Below are positions 27,986 through 37,373 of a stretch of 64,000 nt of DNA, one piece after another (the first letter of the stretch is position 1; every line of letters begins with the position of its first letter). Under the pieces are notes generated by a model. It was given only the letters and a program-made list of their open reading frames with translations, was not told the origin of the DNA and searched no databases. Position numbers and translations under genes: made by a program. Origin of the DNA: Amblyomma americanum (Eukaryota; Arthropoda; Arachnida; Ixodida; Ixodidae); the NCBI RefSeq assembly GCF_052857255.1, contig NC_135505.1, positions 138,916,343 to 138,980,342 on the forward strand. The letters run 5' to 3'.

Positions 27986-28288
27986 TTAGTATTAGTGTTT
28001 ATACACAAATAAAAAATATAAACATCAAAAGGAAGGAAGAGATTTTTGCAAGCCCCGGCATATGCCATCGATACTGAAGCCCCTGAGCTGGGGCAGCGGA
28101 AATGAAGAACAGCAGGAAGAATGGAGAAATGAAACAAAAGAGGTGAGGGGATAGCAAGAAAGGATTGAGCGAGAGGTAACATACACAAATACACTATTTA
28201 CACAACAATATGTACATACAGGTTGCACGCGTGTTGAGTCCATAAAAGAAGAGAAGGCACACGCGCACAACACTATGTAAACTATGTA

Positions 28289-29216
28289 CAGTCGTGAGCA
28301 AAAGAGAGACCACGGCTCCGGGCCCGGGAGCGGCTGCGGGGCCGCACCGCGGCGCTGTTATCTCGCTCCGCGCGCTCGCTGTGAGGTTGCTTCGAGTGAC
28401 GACAAACTTCGCCCTCGCTCTAGAGCGTCTGCTTATCACGCTTTATAAATTTCTAGTGCGGTTTTCGGCTACTGGGCAGCAGTAGGCGCAGATCTGAATC
28501 CCATCGAAACCATGTGGGGGCTAACAAGGAAGCTACTTGTGGCCCAGGATCTCCGCACGGCGACAGATGACCAACTGTGGACTGCCGTAAAACAAGAATG
28601 ACAGACTGTTTTTGCTCACCCCGACGTTGTGTCATCACTGTGTGATTAGATGCCTTGCCGAGCTGCTGGTGTAATCGCCGTTAGTGGCAACTTCGCTAAT
28701 TATTAGTTGATGGTTGCATTCAGAGTGTTTATATCTCACCGCAATCAAGAGCCTTGGGAGTCTAAAATGTTTCTAATATTTACTTCAAGGGGGTGTCCGA
28801 AGCGAGGACCCACAGTTACTTGCATTTTACGCCTCGATGTAATCGTATCTACCTAATGATTAGGGAGTCAAGTGGAAGCCGCGCATGCCTTCCAACAGTA
28901 TGCTGATAACAGGCACGGCATCGACCCGTAACCGTCAAGGCGCGCCGAAAACAGAGGAGGAGGGGAGCAGTTTGCCCTACTTTCGCCCTATCATGCACGC
29001 TCCCCTTCGTTGCCACCGTTATCTGCAGAATAGCCGAACAGCGCACTAGAAATTGATCAGTCGTGATAAGCATCCGCGCGAGAGCGAGGGTGAAGTTTGT
29101 CGTCACGCGGAGAACTATCGCAGAGAGCGTGCGGCGTGGGATAACAGCGCCGCGGTGAGGCCCCGCAGCAGCTCCCGCACCCGGAGCCGTGGTCTCTCCA
29201 CTTTTGCTCACGGCTG
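28289..29216 (+). mobile_element. Internally deleted Tc1/mariner-like transposon with long TIRs
   Basis: A 928-base element flanked by TA on both sides (28,287-28,288 and 29,217-29,218). It starts CAGTCGTGAGCAAAAG and ends with the near-inverse CTTTTGCTCACGGCTG. The inverted homology continues for about 190 bases on each side (about 28,289-28,475 against 29,030-29,216) at visibly reduced identity. Between the arms lies only the C-terminal part of a transposase. Terminal CAG, TA target site and the transposase motif all point to the Tc1/mariner superfamily. It is a non-autonomous, decayed copy. Confidence 0.85.
28485..28706 (+). pseudogene. Tc1-like transposase C-terminal fragment (pseudogene)
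   Basis: One frame reads GADLNPIETMWG, corresponding to the family's SPDLNPIE-W-G block that carries the last catalytic acidic region. It continues to the usual C-terminal block (…SLCD*MPCRAAGVIA…GNFANY*), like the SMPRR-Q-VI-A-GG-T-Y ending of Tc1 transposases. Two in-frame stops interrupt it: TGA where a Trp is normal, and TAG before MPCR. The catalytic core upstream is missing because the frame starts at the junction with the left TIR. It cannot encode an active transposase. Confidence 0.85.
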
Positions 29217-29276
29217 TACATACACTGCAGCTGCAGTGGGGCGTCCAGCTGTCGATCGTCCCACCGATCCCAATCA

Positions 29277-29600
29277 GTTCCGAAGTTTTTCCCCTTTTTC
29301 GGACTTTTCAGCTTTTTTTTTTTTTGCCAGGGAGCATAATATAGCTTAGTTTTTTTTTTGTCAGAATCCTCAGAACTGTCTTTTGCACATATTAAGCGCG
29401 AGACCCAAGCGGCCATAGGTAGCGAGAAATTGACCAAAAAAGAAATCGGCCCTCGAACCGGATTCGCACTTTCCCGTTGCTTGCGAGCAACGAAATTGTA
29501 AAGACGTACCTGGTGCACCCACCTTTGCGCTCTTCAGGCTATCGGACTGCGTTAGACGTCAGGTGGCATTCCGGGCGCACGTGTTCGTTGAACAGCGAGC
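29277..29600 (+). repeat. Full-length diverged relative of the satellite monomer
   Basis: Almost the whole monomer is recognisable: GCCAGGGAGCATAATATAG, TTTTTTGTCAGAAT, GCACATATTAAGCG, a well kept GAGAAATTGACCAAAAAAG, CCCTCGAACC, GTGCACCCACCTTTGCGC and GGTGGCATTCCGGGCGC. It is a single copy adjoining the Tc1-like element and is interrupted by poly-T expansions. Confidence 0.88.
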
Positions 29601-30233
29601 TGCTACTGCTGTGGCTGACAGGAAGAATGAAAAGTGCATGGGCCTGCCCACTGGCTCAAGCTTAGTCACAATCGCTTCCACGTGCTGAAAGTAGGAGAGT
29701 TGAAAGATAGTAGAGCAGAGATTGCAAGATAAGACGCGCGCTATTATGTCCCGGGCCGATCCCGGAGGCAGTGCAGTACCGGGCCAACCCGTGCCGGAGT
29801 GCTTCAAGCACTCCGCCATATTTCCAAAAATAAGTTTAACATCTTGGGTCCAAATGGTACACGTAGCAGATATGAAATCAGATATACAGCGAACAGCGAG
29901 ATCAGCCTTTCGACTGTTGCGAAAGGGGCGCGCCTATCCCGAGCGGGTTTGAAGCTTGCGGCTTTTGACGCGGTATCTTCATTAGGCTATGTAAAGCCGA
30001 TTGCGCTCTGCCTGGCACAGCCCTCTACTGCTCGTGCGCCGCGCAACAGGTGCAAGAAATATTCGGGGGCTGCTTAAAAAAACACAGGGCACGCACACTC
30101 AGATTAAATAAAACCGGCTCACAAGCCTAGAATCGAACCATGGCCTGTGGGTTTCGTGACGGAGATGCTTCAAATCCGCCACCACGGTTCGATGTTTCAA
30201 CATGAATGAAGGCGCTTCTAGTGAATGCACGTT
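29601..30233. other. Intergenic sequence, no gene recognised
   Basis: Short overlapping open frames occur on both strands (29,559-30,077) but none shows a family motif. I see no RNA gene or clear repeat here. Confidence 0.4.
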
Positions 30234-30239
30234 TTTTTC

Positions 30240-30522
30240 GTTTTTTTTTTGGGGGGGGGGGATAGGAAATGGCGCAGTATCTGTCTCGTATATCGTTCGA
30301 CACCTGAACCGCGCCGTAAGGGAAGGGATAAAAGAGGGAATGAAAGAAGAAAGGGAGAAGAGGTGCCGTAGTGGAGGGCTCCGGAATAATTTCGACCACC
30401 TGGGGATCCTTAACGTGCACTGACATCGCACAGCACACGGGCGCCTTAGCGTTTTGCCTTCATAAAAACGCAGCCGCCGCGGTCGGGTTCGAACCCGGGA
30501 ACTCCAGATCAGTAGTCGAGCG
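30240..30522 (-). mobile_element. tRNA-derived SINE (long type)
   Basis: Read on the minus strand, the element has a tRNA-like head with a B-box-like GGGTTCGAACCCG (about 30,485-30,500). A body follows: AAAACGCTAAGGCGCCCGTG, then CGATGTCAGTGCACGTTAAG, then CCAGGTGGTCGAAATTATTC, then CTCCACTACGGCACC. The tail is TGCGCCATTTCC next to a C-rich run. The 5' head is incomplete. Its general plan matches tRNA-derived SINEs of ixodid ticks such as Ruka; this assignment is from memory and unsearched. Confidence 0.85.
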
Positions 30523-30914
30523 CTGGTTCCTTCGAAACGTTTCTTCGAGATTAGTACTGAAGCTACTGTGAGCATGAACGCCATCCTGTATTTTATCGGT
30601 ACGTTGTGTTGGGCAAGTTGGAGTTGATTCATTTTGTGGACCACCGCAAAACGGCCAATTAACGGACCTAGGAAAGAGAAGCACCGGTGTCGTCTTCTCG
30701 TTGCGAGGGAGGTCCGTTCTGCGTTGGTCTACAATATGAACCATCCTGTATTCCTCACTTACCCCCTCCCCGTGACATGCAAGGAGCAGACCCGACAGAT
30801 GGCGCGCGTACCTTGTGAGTCTGCGCCTCCCCTGAATACTGATGTGCCATCTAAATCAGCGTGTCCTCGGCCACGAGGGAACGCTATCGCGTTGCACTCT
30901 CAATGCGGAGATTA

Positions 30915-31375
30915 AGCGTCTTCCAAGTTTTCTTTTTATGCCAGCCAGCATAATGTAGCCCAGTTTTATTTGTCAGATTGTTGACAACTTTCTGTTGCAC
31001 ATATTAAGCCCAGAGCCGAGGACCAAGAGGCTGTAGGAAGCGAGAAATTAAATAAGGAAATCGTACCTCGATCCAGATTTGCCCGTTTCTGCTCCTTGCA
31101 AACCACGAAATTCGAAAGAAATTGCTGGTGCACTCACCTTTGCGCTCTTTAGGCTATCGGGCTGTGTGAGCCGGACGCACGTGCTTGCTGAATAGGGAGA
31201 TCGACCTTTCAACTCTTACGTAAGGCGCTCGCCGATCACGAGCAGGTTCGAAATTTGCGACTTTTTATGCCAGCCAGCATAATGTAGCCTAGTTTTATTT
31301 GTCAGAATGTTGAGAACTTTCGTTTGCATTTATTAAGCGGAGAGCCGCGGCCCTGGTCCCTAGTCAACGAGAAAT
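30915..31375 (+). repeat. Diverged tandem relics of the satellite monomer (about 1.4 units)
   Basis: A complete diverged monomer is followed by the first third of another. TTTTTATGCCAGCCAGCATA and AGTTTTATTTGTCAGA occur at about 30,934 and again at about 31,263. Between them lie GAAGCGAGAAATTAA, GGTGCACTCACCTTTGCGC, CCGGACGCACGTGC and TACGTAAGGCGCTCGCCGAT. The spacing of about 329 bases shows that tandem copies of an older monomer version once existed outside the present array. Confidence 0.85.
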
Positions 31376-31654
31376 TATGAAAATTCTGCTAGTCGGCTTT
31401 ACCCATACGTGACACCCAACTTGTTCAATGGCAGAACTAATCACTGACTCGCCGACAAAACGATTTGGTCGATGGCCGTTTTAAGGTGATAAGCATAAGG
31501 TGCCCGTCTCTGGCAAAACGCGTCGTTGTCAGGAATGTAGAGGTCAATGACGTTGTAAAGCCAAGTAACGCCTTTTAAGCGGGAAAGATTTTGCCACACC
31601 ACAGAGGGTGACGTCAGCCAACTGGAAGTGTTCCGACATGCGCAATACTAGGTT

Positions 31655-32155
31655 TCCGCCATAAAAACGCAGCCGCCGCGGTCGGGTTCGTTAAATATCC
31701 CCAGGTGGTCGAAATAACTCCGGAGCCCTCCACTAATAATAATATTAATAATAACAATTGGTTTTGGGGGGAAAGGAAATGGCGCAGTATCTATCTCATA
31801 TATCGTTGGACACCTGAACCGCACCGTAAGGGAAGGGTAAATGAGGGAGTGAAAGAAGAAATGAAGAGAGAGGTGCCGTAGTGGAGGGCTCCGGAATAAT
31901 TTCGACCACCTGGGGATCTTTAACGTGCACTGACATCGCACAGCACACGGGCGCCTTAGTGTTTTTTCCTCCATAAAAACGCAGCCGCCGCGGTCGGGTT
32001 CGAACCCGGGCCCTCCACTACGGCACATTTCTCTTTTTTTGTCTTTCACTCCCTCCTTTATCCCTTCCCTTACGCCGCGGTTCAGGTGTCCAACGATAAA
32101 TGAGACAGATACTGCGCCATTTCCTTTCCTCAAAGACCAATTATTATTACTTATA
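31655..32155. mobile_element. Composite of SINE fragments in alternating orientation
   Basis: A minus-strand SINE head fragment (about 31,661-31,690, ending GCGGTCGGGTTCG) abuts a plus-strand body fragment (about 31,691-31,735). An AAT-rich stretch follows, then a nearly full minus-strand copy (about 31,737-32,007). Last is a plus-strand body fragment (about 32,005-32,150) that shares CCCTCCACTACGGCAC at the junction. The large inverted homology could fold into a hairpin. Confidence 0.8.
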
Positions 32156-32559
32156 TACACCCTCCGAGAGACGGCGCCTTATCTGGTCCGCTGAGGCCTG
32201 TCTGGCGCAAAGACTACGGGCCCCAAGATGCACAAGTGCGGGACTGGTGTTTGAATCTGGGAGCGACCTAGAACCGAACTGCTAGTCGCAACTTGCGTCA
32301 GGCAAAGGTAAAGAGTCGAACTGTAAACCATCAAATACGTGTGTGGGAGTCGGTCGCCCTTGCGAGTCGGGGTCCTTTTCGCTGGCAGGTTCGCGCCCCG
32401 AGGTGCCCAAGACATACTTACCGGTCTAATGCGCATGTTCTCCACACGTAATGTAATTAAGTGGTGCTTGTATCCCTGCCAGCAGTTACGATAAACGAAT
32501 GAACGACAAGAACAATTATGACCGTTCCTCAGATTTTTAATTTGAGCACTAGATTGTTC
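32156..32559. other. Intergenic sequence, no gene recognised
   Basis: A minus-strand open frame of 142 codons (32,179-32,607) spans this stretch. It has no recognisable domain and runs into a duplicated noncoding segment, so I do not call it a gene. Confidence 0.35.
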
Positions 32560-32830
32560 CACGGCAGATTGAAGTGTGCTGCAACTATGTTTGGGACGAG
32601 TGCACATTTGTTAGGATAGAAGTATACTTATGGACGAATCAATTTCACATTTACAAAAGCACATTTTAATACAATGCCAACATGAAAGCGCGATTCCCCG
32701 AATCACGATTACGCTTGCAGCTTGAAGTGTGATGCAGGTATAGTTACGGGGACTGCCCATTTGTTAGAAATGCAGTATACTATGGACGAATCAATTTCAG
32801 ATTTACGAAAGTACTTTTCTCACACTCGAT
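32560..32830 (+). repeat. Diverged tandem duplication, about 150-bp period
   Basis: Two consecutive segments (about 32,565-32,670 and 32,715-32,825) share TTGAAGTGTG, CATTTGTTAG, AGTATAC, TATGGACGAATCAATTTCA and GATTTAC/CATTTAC in the same order. Interruptions and substitutions indicate an old tandem duplication. No function is apparent. Confidence 0.7.
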
Positions 32831-34149
32831 TTCCCCTGTATAGTGTTTTTTTTCAGACCTTGCCAATTGACAACGAGTTCATCCGTGCAGCCCCATCGTC
32901 ATAGCCATCCCAAATCCGTCTACCCCCTGCGCGCTCATACTGCAACATTTGAAAAATAATTTATAATGGCGTTAGTTCTTACTACTCGCATTCGAACGTT
33001 TGTTGTCCATCCGAGATTTCAAGATGGCGGCCGGTCACATGACCAAACCACTGCAGCATAGTCAAGCATCACTCAAAAACTGAGCCGGCTTGACCTCGTC
33101 GAGTATTGCTTGCTAGTTAGGAAGCGAAGGAGCCCCCTAAATGCCCGGGGCGCTTCAAAAGCCTCCTACTATGCATTTAATATAAAGACATTTCCAGCTT
33201 GCTGGGGAACAAATTTTGAAAATTGTAAGACACTCTTAAGAAAATATTGAAGTTAATGGTTCATTATTCTGATGTGTAGCAAAATCTTTCTTTTAATGTG
33301 TTCCTATCGATCGCATTAAGCAGTTAAGACTGCAATAGAATAAAAGTTAGCTAGCGCCCTCTCTTGTTAGTTAAGTTAACCAGGGAGAATCACGTGACGC
33401 GCCCCGCATCGAGGCGAAGCTGTTGTTTAGGGCGCAACGCGGGAAAGCAAAAAAAAAGGGGGGGGGGGGTGACGGAGGGGCAGTCCCCACATCCCCCTCA
33501 ACCTTAACTAGATCCTCGCGCCTGAAAGTACATGCTATGGAGGAGTCTCCTGGTCTTCATGTCCTTGAGGCAGGTCTTGCAGCGGAGGTCACGCCGACTT
33601 CTCGCGGTGTTCCGAAGGCGGCGTGAAGGTTTCTGCTGGGACGACTCGCATGGCCCGCGGACTACCGTGTCCGCAGGCCCGTGAAGAGAAGGCCAGTTGA
33701 AAACTGCAGGCCAGGATTCTGCAGTAGTCGCCAGGGCAGCAGCAGCCGGAGGTGACTGCTGACTGGTCTCGCCACAGCTGCCCCGGATGGATGCGGCGAA
33801 GAGGACACAGGCCGCTCCGTCGAAGCAGGTGGCACCGAGACGATGTGCACCGGACAGCAAGCCTGGGTGGCTTCACCGAATCTGCAAAACTGCCGAAACG
33901 CTCTCGGCGTGCTTTCAACGTAGGTCACGGGAGGGAAAACTGCGTGCGCAATGGCCTCATGGCACAATGCTTAACTCGCTATAGTGGGATACAACTTAAA
34001 AAAAAAAAAATCAGCCGTTGTTAAAACTGGCTTACGATCAGCGGCGTATTGTGTTACTCCGCTATCCAGTCACAAAAGTAAACGAAATAAGCTGTTTAAT
34101 GATTGACTTTATTAAACAAGCCAGATATCAAAATTCCAGAGCTTACAAC
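32831..34149. other. Intergenic stretch without a recognisable gene
   Basis: This contains A- and G-runs near 33,448-33,470 and a poly-A near 33,999. GC-rich overlapping open frames occur on both strands at 33,423-34,024. Several frames overlap on both strands with low-complexity composition, which argues against a conserved protein. I identified no mobile-element signature here. Confidence 0.4.
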
Positions 34150-34300
34150 AGAGACCTAGTGAGCCACGCATGCCGGATGGCCAGGGACAGTGGTGCCTTG
34201 GACTAGGGGCGCCAACCACGCACAGCCTGCAAGACATCGGCAATCGTCGGGCAAGCAGCAAGACTCCTTTATTAGAGCAAAAAAGTTTATTCACTCACTC
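34150..34300 (+). mobile_element. LINE 3' end fragment (I/Loa-like)
   Basis: The frame ending at 34,206 finishes DLVSHACRMARDSGALD followed by a stop and GGGCGCC. The same ending (ELVIHAQRAAKLSGALE, stop, GGGCGCC) occurs in the longer LINE fragment ending at 35,726. Both are followed by a short 3' UTR with TTAGAGCAA-AAAGT before an AT-rich tail. Confidence 0.65.
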
Positions 34301-34517
34301 TCGTGATTAGCTTCTTGTTTAGGCGACGAGAGAAGTTCTGACAACTACTTTTTTGCCTGCGAGGAATTCTGTGCGCCGGTCCTAAATATGGGCGGAGCTT
34401 CACTGCAGACTTAAGCTGTATCTGACTTTAGCAAAACGTGTCAGGCGGCTGTGCAGACGCAAAGTTCGAGTGAACAAAACCATTTGAGTTGAACGAGACT
34501 GCTCTGTTCGTGCGAGG

Positions 34518-34735
34518 TTAAAAAAATTGGCGGTGGTTTAGCTCTGGTTAAACATGGAATGACGCGATAGCTACAGCTGCCCGAGTGGGACTTGGTCACG
34601 TGACCAGCCACGACGCCGCGCCGCCGACAGGTGCTCCGCACCACGTGACAGCGTGGCGGTGCAGCCACAGGGTGGCGCGCCGCCACTCTGAAGGCTCGAA
34701 ATGCTACCATATTGTAACTATCACTACAAAAAAAA
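34518..34735 (+). repeat. Dispersed repeat with CACGTG boxes, copy 1
   Basis: This segment is shared with 50,650-50,898: ATTGGCGGTGGTTTAGCT, GGTTAAAC, TGACGCGATAGCTACAGCTG, CTTGGTCACGTGACC, CCACGACGCCGCGCCGCC, GTGACAGCGTGGCGG, GAAGGCTCGAAAT and CTACAAAA occur in the same order. This copy has two CACGTGA boxes. No coding capacity is seen; a short nonautonomous element is likely but its ends are not defined. Confidence 0.8.
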
Positions 34736-34739
34736 AATC

Positions 34740-35292
34740 AAGTGGGCAGCAAAGTGCGCCCCTCCCAACGCCACGGTCCTGTGGTCGTCTCTCTTCTGAC
34801 GTGGTGAAAGCAGCTTCGAAAAGCCTTAGTCCTGTATACCACTCCGACAACGACCGTGAACAAAACTAACACCCGAAACGGGTTACGTGCGCGCAGCCGC
34901 GAGGTGACATCAGCTCTGCGGGGTGGTCCTACTCCGCTCACTGCACGAAGCAGCTTCTGAGCGGTCGGCGCCCACCGTATCGGACGGTGCCGAGCTGCAA
35001 TACGAACGAGCTTGTAGCGGCACCCGTGGCTCCAAACCACCCGGCTCCCGGAGCCGCGACTTGGACCACCCACGTGACTACCGTACTCACTCGCTTCCGG
35101 CTCGGCAACTCCGCGGGCGCTAGGCCTCGCGCCCCCTCGATGTGGACCAAGTGGTTCTCGGGCTCAAGAAACTCCCGAGAAAACTTGACGAAAAACATGC
35201 TGAGCATGTCTAAAAGTTCAAACATGCTGCAGCGCAGCACACCTCGCACTCAAGAAAGCATGCCGCAGGTCCTAGCGATCAAAGGGTCGATA
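34740..35292. other. GC-rich stretch, possibly upstream remnant of the LINE
   Basis: Several open frames overlap on both strands. The plus-strand sequence leads into the LINE frame at about 35,293, so part of it may be decayed LINE coding sequence, but I recognise no motif before that point. Confidence 0.35.
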
Positions 35293-35726
35293 GAGTCGCT
35301 CGCGAGTACACTAACCGAGCACTCTTGAACGAAGACCCGGAGGACTTCTTGAGGGTAATCCCGACGTACTCCGACATTCTAAATTATTACAGAGCGACGA
35401 GACTAAAGTATCCTCCTCCTCACAACAAATTAAATCAACAAGAAGCAGTTTACTGGAGGAAGCGGAAAACCGGAACCTTCCCCAATTTACACATTCTTAG
35501 CAAAATGTTCCCGAACCAATACAGTTACATCTGCCCATGGTGCGGTGCAACACCCACCCTATACCATGTTACTTGGGCATGTGACAGAAATAAAGCATTC
35601 CATGGCTCAGAAAATCCGAGTGCGGAGCAGTGGGACAGTGTGCTCTCCAGCGGCAGCCCAATCCTCCAAAGAGAATTGGTCATCCATGCCCAGCGAGCGG
35701 CTAAACTCAGCGGTGCCCTGGAATAG
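35293..35726 (+). pseudogene. LINE ORF2 C-terminal region with CCHC-like motif
   Basis: The frame contains REYTNRALLN, then YSDILNYYRATRLKYPPPH, and then WRKRKTGTFPN. It ends with a Cys-Cys-His-Cys pattern (ICPWCGATPTLYHVTWAC), a zinc-knuckle-like motif found after the RNase H domain of I/Loa-type LINE proteins, and stops after KLSGALE. Reverse transcriptase and endonuclease domains are absent. The frame is open for about 145 codons, so the insertion is probably fairly young, but it has no promoter or start of its own. It is a truncated pseudogene, not a host gene. Confidence 0.8.
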
Positions 35727-35840
35727 GGGCGCCGACCTCAGCAAGACGGAGGGAGACATCTGCTGGAAGATGAAGACCTCTGACCGAAAGACCTTGTTAG
35801 AGCAATAAAGTGTATCCTATCGTATCCTATCCTATCCTAG
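35293..35840 (+). mobile_element. LINE 3' end (I/Loa-like) with degenerate tail repeat
   Basis: This is a 5'-truncated non-LTR retrotransposon: the C-terminal coding part, a short 3' UTR ending TTAGAGCAATAAAGTG, and a tail of imperfect TATCC(T) repeats (about 35,813-35,840). Simple repeats at the 3' end are typical of this type of LINE. The TTAGAGCAA block is shared with the fragment ending near 34,300. Confidence 0.82.
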
Positions 35841-36015
35841 CGATCAAAATTCACACTAGGCCTGGCACTTAGCAATTCCGGGCAAAGATCGTTCTTTGAA
35901 CCGAACAAGCAATCATCCAATGTTCCAAGAGCAGGTCTCACATTGGGCGCCAGATGTGGGGGTTTTAATTGGGAAGATAAATACGTTCTCTCCGCTTGTG
36001 TTGGTAGTAATGAAG

Positions 36016-36237
36016 TTATTTGTGCCTGTTGGATGAAAAGTCGCTGGTTATGCCAGCAGCAAGGTATTTGTATGCAGAAACTTGCTCCAGTTTATAGTCT
36101 TTAGTAAAGCAGTTAGAACGATCTGAAGTATTACAAAGGCGCAACAGTGGCATATTTTTGCATTTATTAGTATTTAGAGTAAGGTATTCGTTTATACTAG
36201 TTGGTAATCCATGCTTAACACAAAGCGTGCCGCACAC
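36016..36237 (-). pseudogene. LINE reverse transcriptase fragment (CR1/Jockey-like)
   Basis: The minus-strand frame reads LTLNTNKCKNMPLL and then YKLEQVSAYKYLAAGITSDFS followed by NRH. This is the thumb-side block of non-LTR reverse transcriptases (LN-KCK-M… Y-L—L—V—KYLGV-IT-DLSW–H). The usual LGV is LAA here and the Trp of SW is missing. Only about 70 codons remain, and the palm catalytic motif is not in the window. Confidence 0.7.
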
Positions 36238-36926
36238 ACAGACGAATGAAGGCGATAGATACGCACCAGTTACAAACACCGTTGAGGCCAGATTTAAGGA
36301 GACGGCAACAGCTTTGGCAATCGATACAGAGCCCATGAATCAGGCAATAATATAATTGGGGAGGTGGTATTATTAGGAATGTCAGTAATATCAGAAACAA
36401 GAAAGGGCCTAAAGAGAACCTTGGGGTGCGCCGGATGCTTTGCTTCGAGCATGTGATCTATAATCATCATCGATGAAGAACTGAAAGCGATTGTTTAGGT
36501 ACCATTCGAATGACTTTAGATGTTAGAATTTATATTTAAAATGCTGAATGTGAGGCGCAGCAGCTATAGAAAACCTCGTACAAGGCCCTGGCGGATTCAT
36601 GAAGACACCGGCTGTGTAAGGCTTAGGCAATGCTGTGAGTGAGAACGTAGACGCGGACAAAGGAACTACCTATTACACAGATTCCTAACACTTCCAGCAG
36701 TGCGCCAATCGTGAAATAAATGTGCCTGAATAAAGTTCCATCTTTGACAAAGCAACAAATTCTGCTCAGTCTAGACACATCGACGGCTCCAGACATTCGT
36801 TGTACATTTATTTTCCAAATAATATACCATCCAAAAAACTATTTTGGCATCAACTCTTCTTGCATATATCCTAAATAGTACCTACCACGAGCGCTACAGG
36901 TAAAGGCAAATCACTTGGGAAAACTA
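36238..36926. other. 3' flank of the GTPase gene, no other gene recognised
   Basis: AT-rich sequence without a convincing open frame or repeat signature. If the GTPase gene ends at its stop at 36,927, its 3' UTR and poly-A signal would lie here, but I could not fix the site. Confidence 0.35.
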
Positions 36927-37373
36927 TCAGGAAGATTTTTTTGTTACCTGAGTCATGAAGTCTTTTCTTATTGTCCCCGCAACAGATTCGACGAACTTTG
37001 TGGCAACCACGGCAACAGGGGTCAGTGGGTTCAACCATGCATACCATGGGATCGCTGAGTCCTGTGCGGATTTCTCTTTCAGCTCCTGCTTCAGTATCTC
37101 GATTTCCTTTCGGTTTTTTAGTTCCGCTTCCATTCTTTGCTGCTCCTCCTTTTCTCTTTCTATCTTCCTCTGCTCCTCTCTTTGCCTTTCGGCTTCCCTC
37201 TCCCTCTCTCGTTGTCTCCCTCTTTCCTTCTCAATCTCTCTCTCAATTTTTCTTCGTTCCTCCCTTTGCCTCTCCTCTTCTCTTTCCCTCTCTCTCTGCT
37301 CCTCCAGTTCTTTCTCCCTTTGAATCAAGAGCTCCTCTTCCTTGTAGAGGCGACCGAAGTGCACTTTAAGTTC
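36927..37373 (-). CDS. GTPase exon 8 (Glu/Arg/Lys-rich helix and C-terminus)
   Basis: A strong acceptor (TTTCTCTTGCAG) precedes [20 protein letters not shown], which continues naturally from YLEAMEK of exon 7. About 90 residues are nearly all E, R, K and Q, and would form a long coiled coil or single alpha-helix. [20 protein letters not shown] and a stop at 36,927 follow. A CAG before GTAACA near the end could be a donor, so the last few codons are uncertain. Whether this exon belongs to the upstream GTPase exons rests on phase and position. Confidence 0.7.
   Translation of the reverse strand, partial: ELKVHFGRLYKEEELLIQREKELEEQREREREEERQREERRKIEREIEKERGRQREREREAERQREEQRKIEREKEEQQRMEAELKNRKEIEILKQELKEKSAQDSAIPWYAWLNPLTPVAVVATKFVESVAGTIRKDFMTQVTKKSS

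Noticed and set aside
30099..30644. Minus-strand 181-codon frame
   Set aside because: Most of it is the translated body of a tRNA-derived SINE.
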